Origin: CAZYFH01 sp965249175
GTDB taxonomy: Bacteria > Acidobacteriota > Vicinamibacteria > Vicinamibacterales > UBA8438
DNA: 64,000 bases
Direction of reading: 5' to 3'
Assembly (NCBI GenBank): GCA_965249175.1
Contig: OZ252227.1
Location: 2,852,001-2,916,000 of the forward strand
Shown: positions 24,022 through 32,267 of the stretch, in pieces
Layout of the letters: every line of letters starts with the position of its first letter
How positions within the stretch are numbered: the first letter of the stretch is position 1
Position numbers and translations under genes: made by a program
Notes under the pieces: generated by a model
Database searches by the model: none
Told to the model about the DNA's origin: nothing
The model's input: the letters and a program-made list of their open reading frames with translations, nothing else

Positions 24022-24884
24022 GCGCACGAGCGCGCCGGCAGCAGGTCGCGTATGCACGACGACGCGGGCTGTCGAGCCGCCGCGCGTGCGCCGTGTTGTC
24101 TGTCGCGCGATCGACGCTGGGCTACGTGTCGAGGTTGCAGCAACGTGACGCGCCGGCGCTGGCGGTCATGCGCGAGCTCGCGGGTGAGTACCCGCGGTAT
24201 GGCTACCGGAAGATCCGGATCTTTCTCGCGCGGCGCGGGTACCCGATGAGTGCCGAACGCGTGTATCGGCTCTGGCGCCGGGGGGGGCTCCAAGTGCCGC
24301 GACGTCGTCCCCGTCGGCGGGTGGCGACAGGCCGCCCGCGACCGTTGCCCCCGACCGCGATGAATCACGTCTGGGCCTACGACTTCGTGTTCGACACCTG
24401 TGCTGATGGCCGGTCGTTGAAGTGCTTGACCATCGTCGACGAGTTCACGCGCGAGTGCCTGGCGATTGATGTGGCGGGCAGCATTCGGTCGGGGCGGGTG
24501 ATCGACGTGCTCGCGCAGTTGGTGAGCATCCATGGGGCCCCACGTCACCTGCGGTCGGACAACGGCCCCGAGTTCGTGGCCACGGCGGTGCTCCGCTGGC
24601 TGCAGGCCGCGCGGATCGACACCGCCTTCATCGATCCGGGCAAGCCCTGGCAGAATGGCACGGACGAATCGTTCAACGGGAAGTTCCGGAACGAATGCCT
24701 CACCCTCGAGTGGTTTCGGAATCGAAGGGAGGCGCAGATCGGGATCGAACGGTGGCGGCGGCATTACAACGAGGAGCGCCCGCACATGAGTCTCAGCGAC
24801 CTAACACCCGCTGAGTTCAAGGCCCAGTTGGGGGCGCCCAACGGCTGGTTAGGAAAGAGCCCAAGGGGCGTCATTCTCCAGTAA
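24015..24884 (+). CDS. IS3-family OrfB (catalytic half of transposase)
   Basis: An RVE-type integrase domain with DDE residues visible in WAYDFVFD, LRSDNGPEFV and DESFNGKFRNE. An HTH_21-like segment (YPRYGYRKIRIFLARRGY) precedes it. The product is made mainly as an OrfAB fusion through the A7 slippery site, as known for IS3 elements. Length is complete. Confidence 0.92.
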   Translation: MVGARARRQQVAYARRRGLSSRRACAVLSVARSTLGYVSRLQQRDAPALAVMRELAGEYPRYGYRKIRIFLARRGYPMSAERVYRLWRRGGLQVPRRRPRRRVATGRPRPLPPTAMNHVWAYDFVFDTCADGRSLKCLTIVDEFTRECLAIDVAGSIRSGRVIDVLAQLVSIHGAPRHLRSDNGPEFVATAVLRWLQAARIDTAFIDPGKPWQNGTDESFNGKFRNECLTLEWFRNRREAQIGIERWRRHYNEERPHMSLSDLTPAEFKAQLGAPNGWLGKSPRGVILQ

Positions 24885-24913
24885 TCAGTGGTCCGAAGAA
24901 ACCGGGCAGGTCA

Positions 24914-25757
24914 CTACGACAGCTGGTGCTACCTGCCGTTGCTCGCGTTTCTGACCTTCGATGACGAAGCCGAGCAGTATCTCGCCGCGGCTGTGCTGCG
25001 CCCGGGGAACGTCCCGGCCACGCAGGGCGCCGTGGGGGTGTTGCGGCGCCTGCTGGCGCTGTTGCGCCTCGCCTTTCCCCAGGCGCGCTTTCTCGTGCGG
25101 CTCGACGGGGGCTTTGCCACCCCGGAGATCTTCGACGTCCTGGACACCGAACCGGGGCTCGACTACGTCGTGGCGATGGCGAAAAACGCGGTCCTGGTGC
25201 GCCATGCCGAACCGGCCATGGCCACTGCGCGCGTCCAGAGCGAGGCGAGCGGGGAGACCGCGCATGTCTACATCGACACCCGCTATGCTGCCCGCACGTG
25301 GGGACGCGCGCGGCGCGTCGTCATCAAAGCCGAGGTCGTCCAGCTCGCCGGCCGGGCGCCGCAGGACAACCCGCGCTTCGTCGTGACCAACCTGCGCCAG
25401 ACACCGCGCTTCATCTACGAGCGGATCTACTGTGCGCGCGGCGACATCGAAAATCGGATCAAGGAACTCCACGACGGGCTCCAGATCGGCCGCACGAGCT
25501 GCTGTCGCTTCTGGGCGAATCAGCTGCGCGTGCTCCTCACCGCGGCGGCCTACGTGTTGATGCAAGAACTCCGACTGCGCGCGGCGCGGACCGCGTGTGC
25601 CCGCACCCAAGTGACCTGGCTGCGTGACCGATTGCTCAAGTTGGGCGCTCACGTCGTGGGCTCGGCCCGCCGCATCGTCCTGCACCTGCCGACGGCGACG
25701 CCGGACCTCCACGCCTGGCGGCGCATCGCCCTCGCGCTCGGCGCCCGGGCGCCCTAA
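24914..25757 (+). pseudogene. IS1380-family transposase, 5' truncated
   Basis: The surviving C-terminal 280 residues include YDSWCYLPLLAFLTFDDEAE, RLDGGFATPEIFDVLD and YCARGDIENRIKELHDGL, the conserved regions of IS1380 transposases. The N-terminal 150 or so residues were removed at the IS3 boundary, and an ORF start inside IS3 is incidental. Confidence 0.8.
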
Positions 25758-26097
25758 CGCGAACCGCCTTCACGCATGACCGTGGCTTCGCGCGCCGACC
25801 TGGGCGGAGCTGCCTGCTCCTGCCCGCTGGCGATGCCAGCTTCGTGACCGCCCCTCGGCGGATCGCGGTCGGGGCTGACCGCGCTGGCCTGATCGCGCCT
25901 TGGCAATACGATCAATCGTGCGAGAGACCGAAATCGGATCCTTCACGAATAATGCGGGCTAGACGACCGTGGGGCTCATCGACTGCCTTGGTGAGTCCTT
26001 TAAGGACTCAGACCGACAGGCACGCGGGCAAAAATGGGACTCGAAGGCACTGCAAAACAAGTCACGTTGTGGCACCGCTTTTGTAACAGCGGATGGC
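25758..26097. other. Non-coding junction DNA
   Basis: 340 bp with no convincing gene on either strand. The left part presumably contains the lost end of the IS1380 element; the right part (from about 25970) precedes the response-regulator fragment and may be its native leader. Confidence 0.5.
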
Positions 26098-26190
26098 ATG
26101 ACCATGGATGCCAAGACTGTTTTGATTGCCGACGACGACCCCTGCCTGCGGGAGTTGATGGGACTCTGTCTCGAACAGCGCGGCTGCCTT
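26098..26190 (+). pseudogene. Response-regulator receiver-domain fragment
   Basis: The reading MDAKTVLIADDDPCLRELM is the first strand and acidic pocket of a CheY-like receiver domain, and LCLEQRGC follows it. Similarity stops near 26190, where CTTGACCTGCCCCCC begins, probably the end of an inserted element. This is a chromosomal gene cut by transposition. Confidence 0.6.
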
Positions 26191-26239
26191 GACCTGCCCC
26201 CCAGGGTTAAGCCAGTTCGTATTCGTTTAGCGGGTGATG

Positions 26240-27676
26240 CTACTGCGTCGGGGGGTGGAGAGCCGCGGGGACCATCGGACGTGGGGCCCGCAGCAACGTG
26301 GTGAAGAGGTCGTTGAGGTCTACGTGGCGTTGACGCGCGGTGCGGACCACGCTCGCGAGGATCTGTGGGGTCCGCGCGCCGCGGGGCGTGCGATTCCCGC
26401 CACAAATCTTGCGATTGACGACGGCGGGACGGATGGCGTGTTCGGCGCGCCAGTTGGTAGCGTCCACGTCGGGGGCCCACAAGAAGGCGAGCACGGCCGG
26501 GAACTCGCGGTCGAGATGGGCGGCGAAGCGCTGGGCCGCCGGCAGCGTAGGTGCCGTATCGATGAGCCGGCCCAGGCGGGCGAGCAGGCGCCCCTGGGCC
26601 ACGGCGAGGCCCTGCTCGGTGATCGCCTGCGCGTCGCGCCGATCGCGGAGCGCGAGGGCGTCGGTGAGGACGGCCTGCACGCGCGCCGCCCAGGGGCTCC
26701 GCGGATGGTCGGCGCGGAGCGTGCGACACCGGCGGAGCAGATGCGCCAGACAGCTCTGATGCCGCGCGCCGGTGAAGCGGCGATAGGGCGCCCAGCCATC
26801 GCGGACCAGCACGCCGGCGAAGTCCGCGCCCAAGATTGTGGCCGCGTCGTCAAAGCCACGCCCGGGACAAATCGCATACACGGTGGTCTCGGGTGTCGCG
26901 AACGCCCACAGCCAGTGCAACACGGCACCGACGCGCCAGCCGGTTTCATCGGGACTGACGACGGGACTCCCCCGGATCTGAGCGCAGAGGGCCGCATACG
27001 TGGGCACCGCCACCCGCGCCGCGCGATGCAAGACCTGGGCGAGTCCTCCCGGCGTCACGGTCAGCCCGAACCGGTCGTGCAGCAGTGTCGCGATCTTGTC
27101 CAGCGGCACGCCCACGTGTTTGTGCAACAGAACCGTGAACGTCACAGCGCCAGGACCGAGTTGCACGCCCGCCGCGCCCAAGGCGTCGGAGGTTTGCAGC
27201 GGGTGCCGACCCTGCACGCGGTGCCGGCAGGCGACACAGCACCCGATCTGGACGTGGAACCGCCGCACGATGGGCTGGACGACCGGCAGGTCTTCTTGGT
27301 ACTGGGTCGCAACGCGAGTGACCTGAATCGCCCCACCACAGCGCGGGCACGCCGCGGGAAGCGGCGCGGCATAGGTCTCATCCACCCGCGCTGGAATCGG
27401 TCGCCGACCCCGGCGCCCATAGGTGGGGCCGGCCCGCCGACCCGGGCGCCCGCCGTGACCCTGCGGGCGATCCTTCGCAAACGGGGCGGCCTGTCGAAAG
27501 CCCGCACGCCGCGCCGCGTCGAGTTGTTGCGTGAGCCGCTCGCTTCGTCGCTTCCACCGATCGCGATCGCGGTGCGCGCGGGCCAACTCGTCACGCAGGC
27601 GCGCGATCTCCTCTTGGTGGCGCTTGATCAGCTCGGCGCGTTCGTTGCGCGTCGGTCGCGTGCGCTCGTCGGCCAC
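26240..27676 (-). CDS. IS66-family transposase (TnpC-type)
   Basis: The 478-residue protein has an N-terminal coiled coil with leucine zipper (EEIARLRDELARAHRDRD), a zinc-binding region (CPRCGG ... CCVACRHR), and a DDE domain with SPDETGWR, VRDGWAPY and NWRAEHAIRP. TnpA and TnpB partners are absent, as in the single-gene ISBst12-like subgroup. Its upstream side abuts the IS1595 element; the element's outer ends were not resolved. Confidence 0.9.
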   Translation of the reverse strand: MADERTRPTRNERAELIKRHQEEIARLRDELARAHRDRDRWKRRSERLTQQLDAARRAGFRQAAPFAKDRPQGHGGRPGRRAGPTYGRRGRRPIPARVDETYAAPLPAACPRCGGAIQVTRVATQYQEDLPVVQPIVRRFHVQIGCCVACRHRVQGRHPLQTSDALGAAGVQLGPGAVTFTVLLHKHVGVPLDKIATLLHDRFGLTVTPGGLAQVLHRAARVAVPTYAALCAQIRGSPVVSPDETGWRVGAVLHWLWAFATPETTVYAICPGRGFDDAATILGADFAGVLVRDGWAPYRRFTGARHQSCLAHLLRRCRTLRADHPRSPWAARVQAVLTDALALRDRRDAQAITEQGLAVAQGRLLARLGRLIDTAPTLPAAQRFAAHLDREFPAVLAFLWAPDVDATNWRAEHAIRPAVVNRKICGGNRTPRGARTPQILASVVRTARQRHVDLNDLFTTLLRAPRPMVPAALHPPTQ

Positions 27677-27700
27677 GCATGCGTTATGTCATATCCCCGA

Positions 27701-28814
27701 ATTGGGGGTATCCATTTAACCGGAGTAAGCTGGATGTGTGGAGCACCCGCGCGCTGGAAAGCACTATCCGCGGTCGGTGGGTGAGTTCCAGGCGTGGTTC
27801 CGGACCGATGCGGATTGCCTCGACTATCTGGACTGGCTCCGGTGGCCTGAGGGCTTCGCCTGTCCGGGCTGCGGCCACGGCGAGCGCTGGTCGCTCAGCG
27901 ACCGGCGCATCATGTGCGCGCGCTGCGGCGGCCGGACCTCGGTCACGGCGGGCACCATCTTTGAGCGCACGCGCACGCCGCTGACCGTGTGGTTCACCGC
28001 GGGCTGGCTGTTCGCGACCGGGAAGGACGGGATCTCCGCCCTGAGCCTGCAGCGGACGCTGGAGATCGGCTCCTACCAGACCGCGTGGGCGATGTTGCAC
28101 CGACTGCGGTCGGTGCTGGTCCGCCCCAGCCGGGACCGGCTGGCCGGCGCGGTGGAGGTGGATGAAACCTACATCGGGGGAGAGGAACCGGGGCTGCGGG
28201 GCGGTCGTGCGCGGGGGAAGAAGGTGCTGACGGGAATTGCCGTGGAAGTCCAAGACCCAAAAGGACTTGGCCGGTGCCGGATGGGGCCGCTGCCGGATGC
28301 GTCGGCCGGCTCGCTGCATGGCTTCGTCACCGATCACGTGGAGCCTGGCGCCCGCGTCATCACTGACGGCTGGCAGGGCTACCACGGAGTCGAACAACTC
28401 GGCTACCTCCACGACCGGCACAGCCAGCGGACCGCGCGGGCTCGAGGGGAGGATCCCCACGAGCTGCTCCCCGCGGTCCACCGGGTCGCCTCCCTGGCCA
28501 AGCGCTGGCTCCTGGGCACCCACCAAGGCTCAGTGGGCGACGCGCACTTACCCGGATACCTGAACGAGTTTGTGTTTCGCTTCAACCGCCGCCGCTCCCG
28601 CAGCCGCGGGCTGGTGTTCTTTCGGGTGTTGCAGCTGGCCGCGACCCATGCGCCGGTCCGGTACCAGGACCTGGTCGCCCACACGCACCCTCGGGCCCTC
28701 CCGCCTACGCCGCCGCCTACCCGCGGACACCCGCCGAGCCTGGAGCGCCCACCCGCAAATCGCCCTTGGAGAGCTGTGGATCTGGGTTACTCCGGTTAAA
28801 TGGATACCCCCAAT
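27701..28814 (+). mobile_element. IS1595-family element (1114 bp)
   Basis: Perfect 28-bp inverted repeats begin ATTGGGGGTATCC at 27701-27728 and mirror it at 28787-28814, enclosing a single intact transposase gene. No matching 8-bp flanking duplication was found, so one flank may have been rearranged after insertion. Confidence 0.92.
27738..28799 (+). CDS. IS1595-family (ISXO2-like) transposase
   Basis: The protein opens with a zinc ribbon (CPGCGH ... CARCGG) followed by an ISXO2-like DDE domain: VEVDETYIGG and VITDGWQGYHG give two of the acidic residues, and the C-terminal helix (LNEFVFRFNRR) is typical. The last codons overlap the right inverted repeat. It appears full length. Confidence 0.92.
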   Translation: MEHPRAGKHYPRSVGEFQAWFRTDADCLDYLDWLRWPEGFACPGCGHGERWSLSDRRIMCARCGGRTSVTAGTIFERTRTPLTVWFTAGWLFATGKDGISALSLQRTLEIGSYQTAWAMLHRLRSVLVRPSRDRLAGAVEVDETYIGGEEPGLRGGRARGKKVLTGIAVEVQDPKGLGRCRMGPLPDASAGSLHGFVTDHVEPGARVITDGWQGYHGVEQLGYLHDRHSQRTARARGEDPHELLPAVHRVASLAKRWLLGTHQGSVGDAHLPGYLNEFVFRFNRRRSRSRGLVFFRVLQLAATHAPVRYQDLVAHTHPRALPPTPPPTRGHPPSLERPPANRPWRAVDLGYSG

Positions 28815-29289
28815 CAGCGGTTACGGGCGCGGCGCCGGGGAGGTGAGTCGCGCCTGGGGCAAGGTGGCGGCCTGTGTCCGCGTGATCGTCTCGCGAGCCG
28901 GGTTCGGTGGTCCGGGGTTTTGAGAGAGCCATGTACGACTGACCCCTGTCAGTCGTCGGGTCCGCGGAGCGTCGGATTCCGGGATGGATCCCGGCAAGTC
29001 CCGGAATATGCCGCTTCAAGAACTTCTCGCGGCACGGCGGCCGAGCCCACGTCACAGAAACTGACCATGACGCGCGGCGGGCGTGGACCTGCACCGGCAG
29101 GTGCAACGTGGCGTCCCGGCGCTGGACTCGGCGTAAGTCGTTGCGCCCACAGAGCGTCGGATACCGGGATGGATCCTTGCCACCGCCCACAAGCTGGTGC
29201 GCGTGATCCACGCCGTGCACGACCGACCGTACACCGACCCCGGGCATCGACGACGAACGCCTCGTCGTCGAGCGCAACGCGCCACGCTG
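28815..29289. other. Non-coding mosaic with imperfect direct repeats and a hairpin
   Basis: A perfect hairpin, CGACTGAC-CCCT-GTCAGTCG, lies at 28934-28953. The sequence GAGCGTCGGAT(T/A)CCGGGATGGATCC occurs at about 28965 and again at about 29146, in two imperfect 30-bp repeats. No complete gene is seen; long ORFs here lack recognisable content. Confidence 0.45.
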
Positions 29290-29413
29290 GATCCGCAGCT
29301 CCCGCGCCGTCGCGGCGGACGCGCGGCCGCCGGATCGCGACCTTCCGCCCACCCAGCACAACCTGACTGGGGGCCATCGACGACTGCATCGTCGGTGACG
29401 TTGTAGCTTCCAA
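29290..29413 (-). pseudogene. Possible remnant of a second IS256/Mutator-type transposase
   Basis: The reading SQVVLGGRKVAIRRPRVRRD resembles the N-terminal signature of Mutator-type transposases (GGRKVxIxxPRVR). It is short, frameshifted and unlike the complete IS256 copies in this window. The assignment rests on one motif. Confidence 0.35.
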
Positions 29414-29489
29414 TGCGCTGCGCCAATCGCATCAAGAATCCGGGCGGTGAAGAGAAACCGCCGGACGTACGATCAGAGGACACGACGGA

Positions 29490-29600
29490 GCTGGCTATGA
29501 CACCGTTAAGTGTCATAGCCAGCCTACCCAATGTGCGTACATTGGGATCTGGCGAGGGGCTCCGCCCCTTCGAACCCTGCACGGAGATACGGCGCGTCGC
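29490..29600. repeat. Cluster of four consecutive perfect inverted repeats
   Basis: The first stem is 14 bp (GCTGGCTATGACAC, loop CGTTAA, 29490-29523), the second 8 bp (CCCAATGT-GCGT-ACATTGGG, 29527-29546). Two GC-rich stems follow (AGGGGC-TCC-GCCCCT; GGCGCG-TCGC-CGCGCC). No gene covers them. They could be stacked terminators, a cruciform recombination site or a structured RNA. Confidence 0.6.
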
Positions 29601-30113
29601 CGCGCCGGTTCAGAGCGCCGCCGCCGCCAGCGCCGGGTCGCGTGCCAGGCGGTCACGGCCGTGAGGCCGCCGGGGCGGACGGTGGCACTTGTCGGCCGCA
29701 AGCGGACTTGCGGCCCGATATGGACCGCATCGGCCACCACCGGCCCCATGCCGAACAAGCCGCCGCCGGGCCACGCAGCGGCCACAGCGCACGGGAACGT
29801 CGGCGGCGGGAATGCAAGGCCGCAGTCGCCGGGAGAACGCCGCGAACCTCGGAGTCGAGGTGGGGACGGCCGGATGGAGACGGCAGGGCACATTGAGGAG
29901 GAGGAGATCGAGAAGGTGAAGCCGCCCGAGAAAGCGTGATCGGACCCGGTATCCGATCACAGAGGCAGGACCACTCCGATCACACCGGCCTGGAAGAAGA
30001 TGGGGCCGCGTCCGGGTGTGACAGGGCTCGGCGTGACGGATCACAGTCCCCGTCACACCTCCAGTCACACCTTTTTCTCCGCAAGTCGTTTATTCTATTG
30101 AACTACTGTACCC
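29601..30113. other. Gene-free stretch with further inverted repeats
   Basis: No credible gene was found on either strand. Perfect inverted repeats occur at 29693-29714 (GGCCGCAAG-CGGA-CTTGCGGCC) and 29936-29960 (GTGATCGGA, 7-nt loop, TCCGATCAC). From 29936 to 30070 the motifs GATCACA and GTCACA recur several times in both orientations. Confidence 0.5.
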
Positions 30114-30421
30114 CTATGATCCATCAATGGGGTCAGGTAAAGGGTCAAAGTAGAAGCCTGGAGCGACCTGTACCGTTCCGGATGACCTCGCGCGGATAAT
30201 CGCGTAGAGGTCGGGCAGGCGCCGGGATTTCCCAGGGCGTCGCGTCCGGACGACAACCGGCGTCTCAGCTACCGACGCACCGCTGGCGGTGACCGCCGCC
30301 CCCGAGGGATCGGAATCGACGTAGCTGGCTTGGTGCGCCTGTTCATCACCGTGGCGCATCCGATTGAGACGGTGACCGTCAGCACCACCGGGGCCCGTGC
30401 AAAGATTCGCATCAGTTTCAT
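30114..30421 (-). pseudogene. PEGA-like lipoprotein remnant, frameshifted
   Basis: The frame from the ATG at 30419-30421 (AAGGAG upstream) reads a signal peptide ending in the lipobox SIGC and then CATVMN. The second half of a typical small lipoprotein, YVDSDPSGAAVTASGASV, follows in a different frame. Together they suggest a short outer-membrane lipoprotein with a PEGA-like domain, broken by a frameshift around 30330. Confidence 0.5.
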
Positions 30422-30510
30422 GGCTCAATGCTCCTTGCCGTGGCCCTCCGTACTGCAATGGCCCGGCACCGGCGGGATAGCGCTACACCGGTCCAGGATG
30501 TGACGTCGCA

Positions 30511-31107
30511 TCAGAGCCACCCTCGCTGCCGGGCGATGCGCGCCGCTTCGACCCGGTTAGATGCACCGAGCTTGCTGATCGCCTCGGACAGGTAGTTCCG
30601 GACCGTTCCTTCCGACAGGTGCAGCGCCGCCGCGATACCGGCGCCTGACACGCCGTCCCCGGCCAGCCGCAGCACCTGTCGCTCGCGGTCGGTAAGCGGA
30701 TCGGCCTCGCACCAGGCCTCGGCGGCCAGCTCCGACGAAATCGCTCGCCCCCCATTCCGCACCTCGCGGACCGCCCGCGCGAGTTCCTCGGCGGGCGCAT
30801 CCTTCAGCAGGTAACCGCGGACACCCGCGTCAAGCGCCCGGCGCAGATAGCCGGGACGGGCGAAGGTGGTGAGAATGATGACGCGCATGCGGCGCTCGAC
30901 CAGCTTCGCCGCCAGCTCCAACCCGGTCACCCGCGGCATTTCGATGTCGGCGAGCACGACATCCGGCTCCAGGCGTTCGGCGAGTCGCAGCGCCTCGGCG
31001 CCGTCCCGCGCGCGGGCGACCACCTCGATATCGTCCTCCAGATCCAACAACGCCGACAGCGCACCCAGCACCATCGCCTGGTCCTCGGCGACCAGCACGC
31101 GGATCAA
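30511..31107 (-). CDS. NarL/DesR-type response regulator
   Basis: The receiver domain (residues 1-115) has the acidic pair in VAEDQ, the phospho-acceptor Asp54 in VVLADIEMP and the switch Thr in IILTTF. The C-terminal LuxR-type helix-turn-helix (LTDRERQVLRLAGDGVSG ... LHLSEGTVRNYLSEAISKLG) binds DNA. Its ATG overlaps the stop of the kinase gene (ATGA), so the pair is co-translated. It is the last gene of a five-gene operon and probably controls it, as in DesK-DesR systems that answer to membrane stress. Confidence 0.93.
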   Translation of the reverse strand: MIRVLVAEDQAMVLGALSALLDLEDDIEVVARARDGAEALRLAERLEPDVVLADIEMPRVTGLELAAKLVERRMRVIILTTFARPGYLRRALDAGVRGYLLKDAPAEELARAVREVRNGGRAISSELAAEAWCEADPLTDRERQVLRLAGDGVSGAGIAAALHLSEGTVRNYLSEAISKLGASNRVEAARIARQRGWL

Positions 31108-32267
31108 GCGGAAGCCTCCCGGGACGCCGGTTGTCCCGATGTCGGACGCTCTGGAACGGCCGGGATGCGAACCGTCAGGGTGACGCCACGCGCCGTCTCG
31201 ATCACCATCTCGCCCCCGACCCGCTCGGTCCGTTCACGCATACCTGCCAGACCGAAACCCTCACGGACGGGGCCGCCGCGCCCGTCGTCCTCGACCATGA
31301 GGCATCTCCACCGGCCTTCGCGTACCAGGCCGACTCGGCACCGGCTCGCGGCGGCATGGCGGACGACGTTCGTGACCGCCTCGCGCAGGCACATCGCCAG
31401 CACCGCCGCGCAGTCCGGCGGCAGGTCGAACGCCGCTCGGTCGACCGTGAGAACGATACCGCCGGCCTCGCAGGCGACCCGGGCGTTTTCCAGCTCCGCA
31501 TCCAGACCCACCCGCCGGAACCCGGTCACCGCCTCGCGTACCTCGCGTAGCGCGCCGCGCGAGATGCGCTCCACCTCACGGATCTCCTGCTCGGCGCGGC
31601 TGTCGCCCCGTGCCACGAGCCTTGCCGCGAGCGCCGCCTTGATGGTGACGAGCGAGAGGGTGTGGCCGAGCAGATCGTGCAGATCGCGTGCGATCCGCTC
31701 GCGCTCCGCGACGGCCGCGAGCCGACGCACCTCGGCCTGCGAGAACTGCAGTGCGGCGTCATGACGCTCAAGCTCGTTGTAGTGGATGTTCACGGCGCCG
31801 ACCAGAAGTGAGATCGCGCCACCGATCAGGAGGACGAAGTTGGACAGGTCGAACAACAGCCACTCGATCGCGACTAGTAACACGATGCCCGCGAGCCAGC
31901 CGTAGGCACGCGGGAGCCGGGCCGCGCGACCGACGAACGCGCTGCCGTAGATGAAAAAGGTCATCGCGTTCTGGTTGAACGGCGTCCACACCAGGCCAAT
32001 GAGCAGAATGCCAGCGATGTTGACGAGGACGCGCCGGCCGGAGTGCCAGTAGCCGTCGAAGTACAGCGCCAGGAACACCGGCAGCGTGAGCAGGGCCAGC
32101 GTCAGCTCGGCCGGCTCGATCGGAACGAAGAACCACTTGGCGAAGAAACAAATCAGCCAGAACAGCCAAAGGTAAGGTATCCAGCCGATGCGCGGCGACG
32201 CCGGGAGCAGGCGCCGGTGAAGCGCGAGAACCGCCTCGCCGGCAGCGCGACCGAGGTCTCCACCCAT
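31104..32267 (-). CDS. DesK-type sensor histidine kinase
   Basis: The N-terminal half carries about five hydrophobic membrane segments. The HisKA_3 dimerisation helix ERIARDLHDLLGHTLS holds the phospho-acceptor His near residue 195, and the C-terminal ATP-binding domain shows LREAVTNVVRHA (N box), VEDDGRGG (G1) and GFGLAGMRER (G2). It has no large extracellular sensor, so the membrane itself or the ABC transporter is the likely input. It begins next to the amidohydrolase stop and overlaps the regulator. Confidence 0.93.
   Translation of the reverse strand: MGGDLGRAAGEAVLALHRRLLPASPRIGWIPYLWLFWLICFFAKWFFVPIEPAELTLALLTLPVFLALYFDGYWHSGRRVLVNIAGILLIGLVWTPFNQNAMTFFIYGSAFVGRAARLPRAYGWLAGIVLLVAIEWLLFDLSNFVLLIGGAISLLVGAVNIHYNELERHDAALQFSQAEVRRLAAVAERERIARDLHDLLGHTLSLVTIKAALAARLVARGDSRAEQEIREVERISRGALREVREAVTGFRRVGLDAELENARVACEAGGIVLTVDRAAFDLPPDCAAVLAMCLREAVTNVVRHAAASRCRVGLVREGRWRCLMVEDDGRGGPVREGFGLAGMRERTERVGGEMVIETARGVTLTVRIPAVPERPTSGQPASREASA

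Larger units (their letters stand above)
23688..24913 (+). mobile_element. IS3-family element (1226 bp)
   Basis: The ends share TGACCTGCC and, after a short variable stretch, TCGGACCA in inverted orientation (23688 inward and 24913 inward). It contains the orfA/orfB pair. No target duplication is seen: one side is the truncated IS91-like gene and the other a truncated IS1380 gene, so the element probably served as a recombination or deletion junction. Confidence 0.85.

Noticed and set aside
28717..29361. 214-codon minus-strand ORF over the mosaic after the IS1595 element
   Set aside because: It crosses the IS end and two direct repeats and shows no domain; only a short Mutator-like motif nearby in another frame is credible.
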